NCBI RefSeq assembly: GCF_003254155.1 | Contig: NZ_QKZI01000005.1 | Location: 1 to 64,000 of the forward strand | Length of the DNA: 64,000 nt | Origin: Psychrobacillus insolitus | Lineage (GTDB): Bacteria > Bacillota > Bacilli > Bacillales_A > Planococcaceae | Direction of reading: 5' to 3' | Part shown: one piece after another, positions 17,398 to 26,827 of the stretch | Layout: each line of letters opens with the position of its first letter | Position numbering within the stretch: the stretch's first letter is position 1 | The notes under the pieces: model-generated | Seen by the model: only the letters and a program-made list of their open reading frames with translations | What the model was told of the DNA's origin: nothing | Database searches by the model: none | Position numbers and translations under genes: made by a program

Positions 17398-18114
17398 TTA
17401 GTTATTAGTTATTATTTCCACCTCATCTTCCTTTAAAAATAGAAGTACTTTAAAAAACCAATCGTTACAGTCCTCGCTATAGCAAATATGGTGTTTACCC
17501 ATCTCTGAATAAATCAGTTCTTTTTTCTCCGACCCAATCTGGTTAAATAAGAACTGAGCAGTAGCGTAAGGAACGATACCATCTTTTTTTCCTTGGACTA
17601 AACAGACTGGTATTATAATTTGGCCGTAATAAGGTTCAATCATACGCACCAATCGTATAAATTCGAACGTTGCATTAATGGGAGTCTTTTCCCATTTATA
17701 TTTATATCGCTTGAACAACTCATTAGCTTCAAGCTTTCCAACCATAGCTTCTTTTGCTATTTCGCGAATATCTTGCAGTATTTGGGTAGGATAAATGTAT
17801 TTGGCTGCTGCGCTTAATAAAACCAATTTTTCGATTTTATAACGCTTAGCTAAATAAATAGCAATAAGGCCGCCCATTGAAAATCCAATAACAATTACTT
17901 TATCCACTTCTTTTTGAAGTTTTCGAAGAGCAAGTTCTGCTTCCATCATCCAATTTTCTGCTCTAAATTTTTTTAACTCCAATGTCTCCCCGTGACCAGG
18001 AAGTGTAGGGACAACTATTTTCCAATCGGTGTTGTTCTCTAAATAATCTGCAATTGGCTGAACCTCGTATGGTCCACCAGTAAACCCATGAATACAAAGT
18101 ACACCTGTCTTCAA
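17398..18114 (-). CDS. Alpha/beta hydrolase, carboxylesterase (Est30/YvaK-like)
   Basis: 238 residues. CIHGFTGGPYEV near the N-terminus is the oxyanion-hole loop; the nucleophile serine is in GFSMGGL (near residue 92); Asp in GKKDGIVP (near 190) and His in GKHHICY (near 217) complete the triad. These match Bacillus/Geobacillus monoacylglycerol-type carboxylesterases. The start is TTG after AAAGGAGTAGGGG. It lies downstream of murF (24-nt gap), so it may be cotranscribed with ddl-murF. The physiological substrate is unknown. Confidence 0.85.
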   Translation of the reverse strand: MKTGVLCIHGFTGGPYEVQPIADYLENNTDWKIVVPTLPGHGETLELKKFRAENWMMEAELALRKLQKEVDKVIVIGFSMGGLIAIYLAKRYKIEKLVLLSAAAKYIYPTQILQDIREIAKEAMVGKLEANELFKRYKYKWEKTPINATFEFIRLVRMIEPYYGQIIIPVCLVQGKKDGIVPYATAQFLFNQIGSEKKELIYSEMGKHHICYSEDCNDWFFKVLLFLKEDEVEIITNN

Positions 18115-18138
18115 ATTGCCCCTACTCCTTTTACAACA

Positions 18139-19509
18139 TTATTGTTCGAATGGTTCAATGACTCTTTCTAACTTCATACCCCTTGAGCCTTTTACTAAAA
18201 CAATGGACCTGTTGTCAATTTTTTTCGATAAAAATGCGATGATCTGCTCAATCTCATTTTCTACCCAAATTATTTCTTCCACGTTAGAGTGCTCCGATAG
18301 TTTAGCATATAGCCATTCCATTTTTGGTCCAAACAAGCAGATGCCTTTGAAAACCCCAGTAGAAATAGATGCACTCATTTCTTCATGGTACTGCTTTTCA
18401 TGTTCACCAAGTTCAAGCATATCTCCAAGAACTAGCCATTTATCAGGCTTGATCGAAGATTTTTCTAAAAAGTCAATTGCTGCACGCATGGAAGTAGGAG
18501 CAGCATTATATGCATCATTTATAAAAATAGAGCCATTTTTCGCTTCTATTACTTGCATACGCATGTCAGTTAAAGTAATTTCTTTTAGTGCTTCTCTCAT
18601 TTGTTCTGCTGTTAACCCCACTTCTTTACCAATCAATAAAGCCGCTAATGTGTTTTTAACTTGATGCTCCCCTAAAACCGGGATTGACATCTCTTCGTTT
18701 AATGTACCCTCTACACGGAATACACTACCTTGTTCCGTAAATTCCACTTCTGCAATTCGTAAATCATTATTTTCCTGGACACCAAAAGATGTTGAGTTAA
18801 TAGAAGGAGATCCTTCTACGAATGGGCGTAGTAATGGCTCATCTCCATCGTAGAATAGTTTTCCTGCGCCCTTTAAGCCTGAAATAATTTCAAATTTCGC
18901 TTTTGTAATTCCTTCTCGTGAACCTAGATCCTGCATATGTGCCTCACCGATATTCGTAATGACGGCATATGTTGGTTTTGCTAGATTCGAAAGAAATTCA
19001 ATTTCTCCAAATGAACTCATGCCCATTTCAAGCACTGCAAACTCGGTATCCTCTTCTAACGAAAGAATCGTCAAAGGCAATCCTAACTCATTATTAAAAT
19101 TCCCTTCCGTTTTCTTAACACGAAAGTATGGAGAAAGCATTCCTGCAACTAAATCTTTCGTCGATGTTTTACCGTTCGATCCAGTAATTCCGATGAAAAC
19201 AGCAGATAATTCTGCACGGTATGCTTCCGCCATTTGCTGAAGCGCTTTTTCTGCACTATCTACGAATAAAAGTGGAACGTCCTTTGGTGGATTCGGCTCA
19301 TCTTTTAACCAAAGAGAAGCTGCTGCTCCTTTTTCAAACGCGTTTTGTACAAAGCGGTGTCCATTTACATTTTCACCACGGAAAGGGATAAATAAGTCAC
19401 CCGGTTGTAATGTTTTCGTATTAATAGAAACACCCGTAATCAGCGGATCTTGTTCAAATGTATCTTGTATTTGTAACCAGTTTGCAATTGCAGATAATGT
19501 TTTTTTCAA
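18139..19509 (-). CDS. murF: UDP-N-acetylmuramoyl-tripeptide--D-alanyl-D-alanine ligase MurF
   Basis: About 456 residues. N-terminal UDP-binding domain, ATP-grasp-free Mur ligase P-loop GITGSNGKTSTKDL (near 105), EMGMSSFGEI (near 155), and the C-terminal ligand domain with NDAYNAAPTSM (near 310). It adds D-Ala-D-Ala to the wall precursor in the cytoplasm. GGGGAG sits 8 nt before TTG 19509, my chosen start; a GTG at 19518 is an alternative that overlaps the ddl stop. It is coupled to ddl. Confidence 0.94.
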   Translation of the reverse strand: MKKTLSAIANWLQIQDTFEQDPLITGVSINTKTLQPGDLFIPFRGENVNGHRFVQNAFEKGAAASLWLKDEPNPPKDVPLLFVDSAEKALQQMAEAYRAELSAVFIGITGSNGKTSTKDLVAGMLSPYFRVKKTEGNFNNELGLPLTILSLEEDTEFAVLEMGMSSFGEIEFLSNLAKPTYAVITNIGEAHMQDLGSREGITKAKFEIISGLKGAGKLFYDGDEPLLRPFVEGSPSINSTSFGVQENNDLRIAEVEFTEQGSVFRVEGTLNEEMSIPVLGEHQVKNTLAALLIGKEVGLTAEQMREALKEITLTDMRMQVIEAKNGSIFINDAYNAAPTSMRAAIDFLEKSSIKPDKWLVLGDMLELGEHEKQYHEEMSASISTGVFKGICLFGPKMEWLYAKLSEHSNVEEIIWVENEIEQIIAFLSKKIDNRSIVLVKGSRGMKLERVIEPFEQ

Positions 19510-19514
19510 CTTGT

Positions 19515-20597
19515 TCACTCCCCATCCTTTGAATGCTCAAGTTGTTGCTTTTCTTCAAAACGTTCCATTGCAAGTGCAATTAGTTCTTCTATCAAATCAG
19601 AATAAGCTAATCCTGATTCCATCCAAAGTTTAGGATACATACTAATTGGAGTAAATCCTGGCAACGTATTAACCTCATTGATAATTACTTCTTCATCATC
19701 TGTTACAAAGAAATCTGCACGAACAAGTCCTGAGCAATCCAATACTTTAAATGCACGGATTGCTGCATCTTTCATCTTCTCTAATAACTCAGGTGAAACC
19801 TCTGCTGGAATGGCATAGTTTGTTGTTCCATCTTCGTATTTTGCTTCATAGTCGTAAAAATCTTTCGTTGGTAATACCTCTCCTGCAATCGAGCATCTTG
19901 GTTCGTCGTTTCCAAGTACACTCATTTCCAACTCACGCGCAACAATTCCTTGCTCGACGATAATTTTACGATCATATTTAAATGCTACTTCAACTGCTGT
20001 TAAAAGCTCTTCTCGATTAGCAACTTTCGTAATTCCTACACTTGAACCTAAGTTTGCAGGTTTTACAAATAAAGGCCATTTTAAATTGCCTTCCATTTTT
20101 TGAAGAAGTGCTGTTTGGCTATTTTTCCACTCATTGCGAATAAAATGCACGTAAGGAACTTGTGCTAATCCAGCTTCATTAAATAATTGCTTCATCACGA
20201 CTTTATCCATTCCTGCAGCAGATGCTAGTACTCCATTCCCTACGTATGGCAAGTTCATCACTTCTAATAATCCTTGAACAGTACCATCTTCTCCGTTTGG
20301 TCCATGAAGAAGTGGAAAAATAACATCTAAATGTGATGCATCATCCCCATCTATAGGTAAGAAGCTTGTAATTGAATTTGGTCTAATTGTTTCCTTGCTA
20401 ATTTTTAGTGATTCCACTGTATCTACCGGGCCCATTAATGGGTTACCTTTAATCCATTCCCCTACTTTTGTGATGAAAATTGGGTATACCTCATATTTAT
20501 CAAAGTTAATAGCCTGTGAAACGGCTCTTGCTGTTAGTAATGACACTTCATGCTCAGCGGATTTCCCACCATATAATAAGCCTAATTTAATTTTCAT
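19515..20597 (-). CDS. ddl: D-alanine--D-alanine ligase
   Basis: A 360-residue ATP-grasp enzyme: [13 protein letters not shown] near the N-terminus, [13 protein letters not shown] (near 95), [11 protein letters not shown] (near 175), and [19 protein letters not shown] near the end with the Mg ligand Asn. It makes the D-Ala-D-Ala dipeptide used by MurF, with D-Ala from Alr. ATG 20597 follows GTGGGGG; the longer frame from 20645 has no ribosome site. Confidence 0.95.
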   Translation of the reverse strand: MKIKLGLLYGGKSAEHEVSLLTARAVSQAINFDKYEVYPIFITKVGEWIKGNPLMGPVDTVESLKISKETIRPNSITSFLPIDGDDASHLDVIFPLLHGPNGEDGTVQGLLEVMNLPYVGNGVLASAAGMDKVVMKQLFNEAGLAQVPYVHFIRNEWKNSQTALLQKMEGNLKWPLFVKPANLGSSVGITKVANREELLTAVEVAFKYDRKIIVEQGIVARELEMSVLGNDEPRCSIAGEVLPTKDFYDYEAKYEDGTTNYAIPAEVSPELLEKMKDAAIRAFKVLDCSGLVRADFFVTDDEEVIINEVNTLPGFTPISMYPKLWMESGLAYSDLIEELIALAMERFEEKQQLEHSKDGE

Positions 20598-20661
20598 TAT
20601 TAAAAACCCCCACGTTTTGGATAGTACTAGTTTATCATGGTCCATGTAATTTGATGAATAA

Positions 20662-20976
20662 TTAACTGAATAACTTCAACCCAACCACACCAAAAATGAT
20701 GCAACTTAAAAACAATAACTTCTTCGTACTTTTCTTCTCATTAAAAAAGTACATCCCAATCAATACACTTCCCGCTGCTCCAATACCAGTCCAGACAGCA
20801 TATCCTGTACCAATAGGAATATTTCTTAGAGCAAGTGATAACAGAAAAAAGCTAAGCGCTGCAGAAATAATGGTGAGTACCGTAAATTTCACTTCTTTAA
20901 ATCCATTCGATAACTTCATACCGACAACAAAGGCAACTTCAAATAACCCTGCAATAATAAGTATGAGCCATGCCAT
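20662..20976 (-). CDS. SMR family exporter subunit (Gdx/SugE-like)
   Basis: 104 residues, four membrane segments. The membrane-embedded Glu13 ([13 protein letters not shown]) and [13 protein letters not shown] of TM3 are signatures of the Gdx/SugE branch. In paired SMR systems such as YkkCD both subunits form an antiparallel heterodimer. The start codon overlaps the partner's stop (TAATG). Substrate (guanidinium or quaternary ammonium) cannot be told from sequence alone. Confidence 0.85.
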   Translation of the reverse strand: MAWLILIIAGLFEVAFVVGMKLSNGFKEVKFTVLTIISAALSFFLLSLALRNIPIGTGYAVWTGIGAAGSVLIGMYFFNEKKSTKKLLFLSCIIFGVVGLKLFS

Positions 20977-21308
20977 TATGCAACCTCCTCTTCATCATCC
21001 GAAAGTTTTAGACCAATGATTCCAAAGAGTAGTACACATAAAAAGAATATTTTCCCTAGACTTGCTTCTTCATTAAGCCAGAGAATCCCTACTATTACTG
21101 TTCCCGCTGCTCCGATTCCTGTAAAAATAGCATATGCAGTTCCAATAGGAATCGTCTTCATTGCTTTGGCAAATAAGAAAAAGCTAATGACTAAAAAGAG
21201 AATCGTTACAATGGAAGGTACCAATTTGGTAAATCCATTCGCTTCCTTCAACCCAATAGCCCATACGATTTCAGTTAATCCTGCAAATACCAATAATAAC
21301 CAAGCCAC
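20976..21308 (-). CDS. SMR family exporter subunit (Gdx/SugE-like), partner
   Basis: 110 residues, four membrane segments, Glu13 in AGLTEIVWAIGLK and TGIGAAGTVIVGI in TM3; the C-terminus is acidic (DDEEE). The GTG at 21308 is chosen because AGAGGTG lies upstream; the frame runs on to 21359, but that part is not SMR-like. Two unequal subunits with likely opposite topology argue for a heterodimeric transporter. I looked for and did not find a guanidine riboswitch in front. Confidence 0.85.
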   Translation of the reverse strand: MAWLLLVFAGLTEIVWAIGLKEANGFTKLVPSIVTILFLVISFFLFAKAMKTIPIGTAYAIFTGIGAAGTVIVGILWLNEEASLGKIFFLCVLLFGIIGLKLSDDEEEVA

Positions 21309-21333
21309 ACAAAACACCTCTTTACAAATAATA

Positions 21334-21366
21334 AACGCTTTTGCTAGGAAAAGAAGCAAAAGCGTT
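21334..21366 (-). terminator. Hairpin between the SMR pair and the upstream gene
   Basis: AACGCTTTTGCT and AGCAAAAGCGTT form a 12-bp perfect stem, 12 nt after the stop of the 252-residue gene. The T-run is weak, so it may be a terminator or an mRNA-stabilising hairpin. Confidence 0.6.
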
Positions 21367-21377
21367 CTATATGAAAT

Positions 21378-22136
21378 TTAACTTACTACTATTAACAAGT
21401 CAGCAGGCTTCTCTAAGTGCTGTTTTAAATCACCCAGTACTTCATCTGGGAAAATATCTTCAGGCAAACTTCGGATTTCTAATCCATAATTTGTTTTGTC
21501 CATTTTATATAATGACATCAACACACCATCTTCATAAAAATCTTCATGTTCTTCTATTTTCTCAACAGATAATTGAGATAAAACTACATTGTTTTTCTTG
21601 CGCCAAAAAGCCGTCGATTTGCTTTTATCACTAATATACTGGTTAAATACACCAGCGATCAAGATATGTAAATCTGCCATATCTCGGAAATATATTTTCG
21701 TTATTTCATTGTCTTCATCTGTTAAATACACAAAACGATTTAGCAAGTGATGATAAAAAGGAGAACGAAATGCTTCTTTTTTATGTGCAATATATAAAAG
21801 CTCCGCTTGTTCTTGAGGCGATAGCATGTTTAGCTTTTTTTCATCCGTAAAATCCATAAGGCAGAGAGCAATAGGCCTTTCTGCATAATCCTTTACGAAG
21901 CGGAGATATTGATCTTGTACAATAAATTCTAATTGTGTATGTATATTAAATGATGCGTCCTCATACTGATGATTTAGTAATAAAAGAGCTGGCAAGTCAG
22001 AGAAACTTCTTATAAATTGTTGTACGGTTAATCCACTAAATAATGCAAAATGCTCAACCTCGTTTACATGTATATATAAATGATCCAAATACTCATCTAG
22101 TTCTCTCTCTTTTTCTTTTTTTGCCACAACATTCAC
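21378..22136 (-). CDS. Uncharacterised cytoplasmic protein
   Basis: 252 residues. I do not recognise the family. It has no signal peptide or membrane segment, is rich in acidic residues and aromatic/Leu-rich helices, and starts with a charged stretch (KKEKERELDEYLDHLY). The central part (FFRDMADLHILIAGVFNQYISD near 165) is the most structured-looking piece. It lies alone between rodA (divergent) and the SMR genes. Codon use looks like the neighbours. Confidence 0.7.
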   Translation of the reverse strand: MNVVAKKEKERELDEYLDHLYIHVNEVEHFALFSGLTVQQFIRSFSDLPALLLLNHQYEDASFNIHTQLEFIVQDQYLRFVKDYAERPIALCLMDFTDEKKLNMLSPQEQAELLYIAHKKEAFRSPFYHHLLNRFVYLTDEDNEITKIYFRDMADLHILIAGVFNQYISDKSKSTAFWRKKNNVVLSQLSVEKIEEHEDFYEDGVLMSLYKMDKTNYGLEIRSLPEDIFPDEVLGDLKQHLEKPADLLIVVS

Positions 22137-22315
22137 TCCTTCATCGTCTATATAATAGTAGCATAATTTTTCCTATGCAACATCTATATTTGATTGGACG
22201 TCCCTAATAACTGACAAGCAAGAAACTAGTATTTACGCTATAATAGGAAAAGTGAAAATTGTCGTTTAACTATGACAAGCACAAGCGAAATTTGAAAGAA
22301 ATATGGGTGAGTTAT

Positions 22316-23497
22316 ATGGAAAATAAAAAGGGATTTCCCGATCGTTTTGATTGGACGCTTGCTTTTATACTATTATTATTTCTGATTATTAGTTTACTAG
22401 CTATCTCTTCCGCACAAACATCAGGACAATATACGACAAATTTTATAACAAAACAACTTTTTTGGTATTTTGTTGGTGCTTGTATTATTGGACTAGTTAT
22501 GCTTTTTGAACCTGAACAATATAAAAAAATGGCGTGGTATATATATGGTATTGGTGTATTACTTCTCGCTATCCTGTTTATCTTGCCAGATAGTCTGGCA
22601 TTAGTAGAGCCTAGAAATGGTGCAAAGAGCTGGTTCCACTTACCAATTGGAGACATTCAGCCAGCAGAGTTTATGAAGACATTTTATATTTTAGCGCTTG
22701 CTCGGCTAATTACAAAGCATCATGAAACATATTTGTTAAAAACGATAAAAACTGATTTTATTTTACTCGGGAAATTTGTTGCCGCATTCGTCGTTCCATT
22801 AGCATTTATCATGAAACAGCCCGACCTCGGAACTTCACTTGTATTTATCGCCATTACTGCTGCGCTAGTAATTGTCGCAGGGATTTCATGGAAAATTATT
22901 CTCCCTGCATTTTTTGGTGTCGCCGGAATTGGCGCTGGACTTTTATGGATGGCGTTATATATGCAGGACTTTTTAGAAGATCAGTTTGGTCTGAAATCCT
23001 ATCAGTTCGCTCGAATATACTCCTGGTTAGATCCCTATTCTTACTCTTCCAATGAAGGTTACCATTTAATTTCTTCTCTAAACGCAATTGGTTCTGGAGA
23101 AATTTTTGGTAAAGGGTATGGTGAACGCGTAGTATATGTTGCAGAAAATCATACCGATTTTATCTTCGCTGTAATAGGGGAAGAATATGGATTCGTCGGT
23201 GCTAGTATTGTTCTCAGTATTTTCTTTTTGCTTATTTACCATCTAACCAAAATTACCCTTCAGTTAAAAGATGCTTACAGTACCTATGTATGTGCGGGAA
23301 TCATTGCAATGATCACGTTCCATGTGTTCGAAAACATTGGAATGACGATTCAATTATTGCCAATAACGGGGATTCCATTACCATTTATCAGTTATGGTGG
23401 TAGTTCGCTCATGGGGAATATGTTCGCTATTGGATTAGTATTTAGTATGAAGTTCCACCATAGAACTTATATGTTTGCTAAAAATGAAGAAGAATAA
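22316..23497 (+). CDS. rodA: RodA, SEDS family peptidoglycan polymerase
   Basis: 393 residues, ten predicted membrane segments, FtsW/RodA/SpoVE family. Features: PRNGAKSWFHLPIGDIQPAEFMK (near 100, the conserved WxxxPxxxxQPxE-type loop), KQPDLGTS (near 165), and the C-terminal GIPLPFISYGGSS (near 355). RodA is the glycosyltransferase of the elongation machinery. The ATG at 22316 gives the same length as B. subtilis RodA; a TTG at 22259 would add 19 residues. It is a neighbour of ddl and murF. Confidence 0.92.
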   Translation: MENKKGFPDRFDWTLAFILLLFLIISLLAISSAQTSGQYTTNFITKQLFWYFVGACIIGLVMLFEPEQYKKMAWYIYGIGVLLLAILFILPDSLALVEPRNGAKSWFHLPIGDIQPAEFMKTFYILALARLITKHHETYLLKTIKTDFILLGKFVAAFVVPLAFIMKQPDLGTSLVFIAITAALVIVAGISWKIILPAFFGVAGIGAGLLWMALYMQDFLEDQFGLKSYQFARIYSWLDPYSYSSNEGYHLISSLNAIGSGEIFGKGYGERVVYVAENHTDFIFAVIGEEYGFVGASIVLSIFFLLIYHLTKITLQLKDAYSTYVCAGIIAMITFHVFENIGMTIQLLPITGIPLPFISYGGSSLMGNMFAIGLVFSMKFHHRTYMFAKNEEE

Positions 23498-23540
23498 GAA
23501 AAGCGGAAGTGCCTATTAATGCGTAAGGCAGATATTGAAT

Positions 23541-23597
23541 AAAAAAAGGGTGAATCGAAAGTTCGTGTTTTACGAATTTACGATTCACCCTCTTTTT
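23541..23597. terminator. Bidirectional terminator between rodA and the small gene
   Basis: AGGGTGAATCG and CGATTCACCCT form an 11-bp stem with an internal stem-loop, flanked by seven A and five T. It overlaps the stop codon of the convergent small gene. Confidence 0.85.
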
Positions 23598-23727
23598 AGT
23601 TTTGAGGACTTTGTGTTGGCGGTACTAAAGCTTTTAGTATGTCGAGTCTTGATTTTGTCATGGTAACCGTCACGCCAAGCTTTGAAAGATTACTTACAAT
23701 TTTCTTTAAATCAACTTCCTTAGCCAT
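23596..23727 (-). CDS. Small conserved-looking protein of unknown function (43 residues)
   Basis: A short frame starting MAKEVDLKKIVSNLSKL and ending PPTQSPQN. Support: AGGTGG 6 nt before ATG, an extended -10 (TGGTATAAT near 23810) upstream on the same strand, and a terminator at its end. The sequence is amphipathic and Lys/Leu-rich, without signal or membrane segment. Family not recognised. It is divergent from the CBS-domain gene. Confidence 0.7.
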   Translation of the reverse strand: MAKEVDLKKIVSNLSKLGVTVTMTKSRLDILKALVPPTQSPQN

Positions 23728-23822
23728 TCTATCCACCTCGCCCTTTCCTATTATTATTACGATTTATTTGTATAAAAGTTTCTTTTTTTATTTAATTTTT
23801 TCTTTTTACATTATACCATCTT

Positions 23823-23851
23823 TTGACTCATTTAAATCTTTCATTTATGTT
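23823..23851 (+). promoter_or_regulatory. Sigma-A-like promoter of the CBS-domain gene
   Basis: TTGACT, 17 nt, TATGTT, about 50 nt upstream of the TTG start. Confidence 0.55.
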
Positions 23852-23900
23852 ACATATTTTGATCTTTTGTAAACCATCCTGTACAAAAGGAGTGAGTAAT

Positions 23901-24314
23901 TTGAATGTAGAAAATGTGATGAGTAGAGAAGTTGCAACATGTAATCCCCTAGATTATATAAATGAAGTAGCTAATCAAATGCGAACACTTGATATTGGAT
24001 GTCTTCCAGTTGTTAACAACAACAAATTAGTTGGCATTGTTACTGATCGTGATATTGTCACAAGAGCTGTAGCAAAAGACTCTCAGAGTAAAGTGGAAGA
24101 TGTTATGACAAAATCGGTTATTACTGTTTCCCCGAGTGATACCACTGTAGAAGCTTCGGATATTATGGCTGAAAATCAAGTACGGCGACTACCAGTAGTT
24201 GAAAATGATAAGCTTGTTGGTTTTGTTTCTTTGGCTGATTTGGCATTTCCCTTCCCACATGTTCAAGAAATTTCTAATGCTTTAGAAAGCATTTCCGAAC
24301 CTCGTCATTATTAA
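23901..24314 (+). CDS. CBS-domain protein (YhcV-like)
   Basis: 137 residues made almost wholly of a CBS pair: first repeat about 8-60 (DIGCLPVVNNNKLVGIVTDRD), second about 68-125 (VRRLPVVENDKLVGFVSLAD). Such stand-alone pairs bind adenine nucleotides and act as energy or ligand sensors. The TTG at 23901 is chosen because AAAGGAGTGAG lies 8 nt upstream; the frame before it is not conserved-looking. Partner unknown. Confidence 0.85.
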   Translation: MNVENVMSREVATCNPLDYINEVANQMRTLDIGCLPVVNNNKLVGIVTDRDIVTRAVAKDSQSKVEDVMTKSVITVSPSDTTVEASDIMAENQVRRLPVVENDKLVGFVSLADLAFPFPHVQEISNALESISEPRHY

Positions 24315-24318
24315 ACAT

Positions 24319-24356
24319 AAAAGCTGTCCCAAATATTTTTTGGGACAGCTTTTTTT
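24319..24356 (+). terminator. Terminator after the CBS-domain gene
   Basis: AAAAGCTGTCCCAAA pairs with TTTGGGACAGCTTTT; T run follows. Confidence 0.92.
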
Positions 24357-24361
24357 AGTTT

Positions 24362-24445
24362 GTCGTGTTCGGGTATTGTTTTGTCTCGTTTGTCACCAGT
24401 ATTGTCACGTTCACGGACCATATTGTCTCACTTAGCCAATATATG
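24362..24445. repeat. Degenerate tandem array, 21-bp period
   Basis: Four units begin with GTC at 24362, 24383, 24404 and 24425, exactly 21 bp apart (for example GTCACGTTCACGGACCATAT and GTCTCGTTTGTCACCAGTAT). Units share ATTGTCnCGTT and CCAnT. It lies in the gap between the CBS gene terminator and the MFS gene. Confidence 0.6.
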
Positions 24446-24631
24446 GATACTTATAACACAATCTAGCTTCTTAACATACTGCCTATAAATATGGACCTTT
24501 TGCTTGCAGAAGTTGCAACGGCTTTCAGCTCTGTTTCTGTTGTCTAAAATACTCTCAGATTACATCGTGTCAAACTAATTAGAAACGTGTAATATAGAGG
24601 GTAGAAGATTTAGAGAAAGCAGGTTTTACGC

Positions 24632-25795
24632 ATGAAAAAGACCATCTTTATATTAATGTCCATTCAATTTTTAGTTTATCTTGGTTTCGGAATTATCATC
24701 CCCGTACTACCAGAAGTAATTTTAGATCAAAATTACTCTGAAATTCATGTTGGTGGTTTATTAACCGTTTACTCATTAGCGTCGTTTTTTACCGCTCCAC
24801 TTTGGGGTAAGTTATCCGATCGAGTAGGAAGAAAATCGCTCATTTTAGTAGGCTTAGTTGGATTTAGTTTAAGCTTTTGGCTATTCTCCCTATTTTTTGA
24901 TTCCTTATTCATGCTTTATTTATCCCGCGTAGTTGGGGGATTATTCTCCGGCGCTCTTTACACCGCTGTAACTGGGTTTGCAGCTGATTTATCGGATGAA
25001 GAGAACCGCAATAAGTATATGGGATTCCTTGGCATGTCGATTGGTCTAGGATTCATCTTCGGACCAGCAATTGGTGGAGTACTAGGAAATATTAGCTTGG
25101 CACTTCCTTTCACCGCATCTGCAATTCTTTTACTCGTAATTTTTGTATACGCAGCGATTATTTTAAAAGAACCAGAACGTACTGGTGAAGCAAATAAGCG
25201 TGCATTACTTCCAAAAGGTGCAACAAGTATGTGGTCATATCGTATTAAATATTTATTCCTATTTTCATTCATGGTGACGTTTTTATTAGCTGGATTAGAA
25301 GCAACATTCCAGTTGTTCCAAATCGAACGGATTGAGATCACCCCTCTTCAAATCGGTTATCTGTTTATGTTTAGCGGATTTGTAGATGCTGGTATTCAAG
25401 GTGGTGTTGTGCGTCGAATCAAAAATGGAACGGAAACAAAATGGCTTTTATATGCACAAATCATTACTGCTATCGGATTATTTATGACGGTATTTACTAC
25501 GAGTATTTTCTGGGCAGGGTTATCTTTATGTGTGTTCACAGCAGGTAACGCACTTGCTAGAACGACGATTGTCTCGCTAACTACGAAAGAGTCAGGTGGA
25601 AGATACGGGGCAGCTGCGGGAATGGCTTATTCCATGGATAACTTAGGTCGTATTATCGGTCCATTATTATTTGCTTGGTTATTTACTATTCAACCGGATA
25701 ATATTTATGTGTTATCTGGTGTGCTTGCTGTATTATCGATTGGATTAATCTTCACTTACCGCAAATCGACGAAATCATTGAATGACGCAGCTTAA
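24632..25795 (+). CDS. MFS multidrug efflux transporter (DHA1 family)
   Basis: 387 residues, 12 membrane segments. Motif A GKLSDRVGRKSL (near 66) lies between TM2 and TM3; motif C-like GFIFGPAIGGVLG (near 140) in TM5 is typical of drug/H+ antiporters (Bmr/NorA/TetA relatives). A second RIxN-like loop is near 265. Stand-alone gene ended by a terminator. Substrates cannot be predicted. No regulator sits next to it. Confidence 0.85.
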   Translation: MKKTIFILMSIQFLVYLGFGIIIPVLPEVILDQNYSEIHVGGLLTVYSLASFFTAPLWGKLSDRVGRKSLILVGLVGFSLSFWLFSLFFDSLFMLYLSRVVGGLFSGALYTAVTGFAADLSDEENRNKYMGFLGMSIGLGFIFGPAIGGVLGNISLALPFTASAILLLVIFVYAAIILKEPERTGEANKRALLPKGATSMWSYRIKYLFLFSFMVTFLLAGLEATFQLFQIERIEITPLQIGYLFMFSGFVDAGIQGGVVRRIKNGTETKWLLYAQIITAIGLFMTVFTTSIFWAGLSLCVFTAGNALARTTIVSLTTKESGGRYGAAAGMAYSMDNLGRIIGPLLFAWLFTIQPDNIYVLSGVLAVLSIGLIFTYRKSTKSLNDAA

Positions 25796-25800
25796 AATTC

Positions 25801-25837
25801 AAAAAAATGCCAAGGGTTTGCTCCTTGGCATTTTTTT
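25801..25837 (+). terminator. Terminator after the MFS gene
   Basis: AAAAAAATGCCAAGG pairs with CCTTGGCATTTTTTT around GTTTGCT. Confidence 0.93.
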
Positions 25838-25927
25838 CTATCATTTTTCCATTGTTTAACTGATTTATCGATATTCTATGAGTATGACGCGTATATTGCA
25901 TTATGATACTTCGAGGAGGAATGTAGA

Positions 25928-26827
25928 TTGAAGAATTGGTTTTGGAGAATCATTAGTGTCATTCTTTTATGTTGGACTGTTAATATTTTTTATTATCAAT
26001 CAAAACAGTTAGAAGAACCTATTGTTTTGGATACCTATATTGATATGCCATCTTCGGAACAGACGAGTTTCAAACTCTTTTATTTGACGAATAAAAACGA
26101 TGTAATAGAATTAGATAGTTTACAGATAAATGGATATACATACTCCAATGAAAATAGTTGGTTTCCATGGTTTGGCGAACTTTCTGCTCAGGCATATAGA
26201 CAGGAATTTTCCCATCACTTTTTAAAGGAAGCATCGTTCACACTAACTGAAGAAGACTTAGGGAATGTGAATGAAGGCGTTCAAACGAATAATATTTTTG
26301 CACACTTTACAAATGGTCAAATAATTCCAGTAAAAGTCGACAAGCTTGCACTCACTCCTATCGCGGAAGAAGTGTCGATATTTTCAAGCCCTTCTTCTTT
26401 TTCTACAAACAATCATGGAGAGGCTGTTTTATTAAAAGTGGAAGAACCTGTATCAATGAATCCTATCGAATTACCTGATTTGGTTCAACAGCACAAGGAT
26501 TTAAAAGTGATGGTTTGGAAAGACTCGAAAGGAGTCAGTACAGCATTTAGTGAACTAGCTAATACTTCCTGGGATCAGCTGGATGCTCCACTATATACAG
26601 AAGTAACTTGGCCGCTTCAAATCGAGCCAGTTGACTCCGTTGCCCTATTCTTTCATACAAAAGAGAGTTTAAATGAAATAAAGTTCATATCTGCCCTCCA
26701 ACCATGGACAGGGAAAACACTAGATGGAAAAGTGGTTAGTCATGACATCTATATAAAAAATGAGCCATGGCTTACTCAGAAACAAGTAAATGCACTCCTA
26801 GAGAAAGCTAGAGGTGAGGCTAAATGA
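25928..26827 (+). CDS. Membrane-anchored protein of unknown function
   Basis: 299 residues. A single N-terminal membrane segment (WFWRIISVILLCWTVNIFYY, residues about 4-23) is followed by an extracytoplasmic domain of mixed beta character with no motif I recognise. The start is TTG 25928, with GAGGAGG about 10 nt upstream. It overlaps the next membrane-protein gene by 4 nt, so the two are one transcriptional and probably functional unit. Confidence 0.72.
   Translation: MKNWFWRIISVILLCWTVNIFYYQSKQLEEPIVLDTYIDMPSSEQTSFKLFYLTNKNDVIELDSLQINGYTYSNENSWFPWFGELSAQAYRQEFSHHFLKEASFTLTEEDLGNVNEGVQTNNIFAHFTNGQIIPVKVDKLALTPIAEEVSIFSSPSSFSTNNHGEAVLLKVEEPVSMNPIELPDLVQQHKDLKVMVWKDSKGVSTAFSELANTSWDQLDAPLYTEVTWPLQIEPVDSVALFFHTKESLNEIKFISALQPWTGKTLDGKVVSHDIYIKNEPWLTQKQVNALLEKARGEAK

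Noticed and set aside
21309-21377. Guanidine (ykkC-type) riboswitch in front of the SMR pair
   Set aside because: The gap is under 70 nt and holds only a simple hairpin; none of the conserved ykkC blocks are visible.
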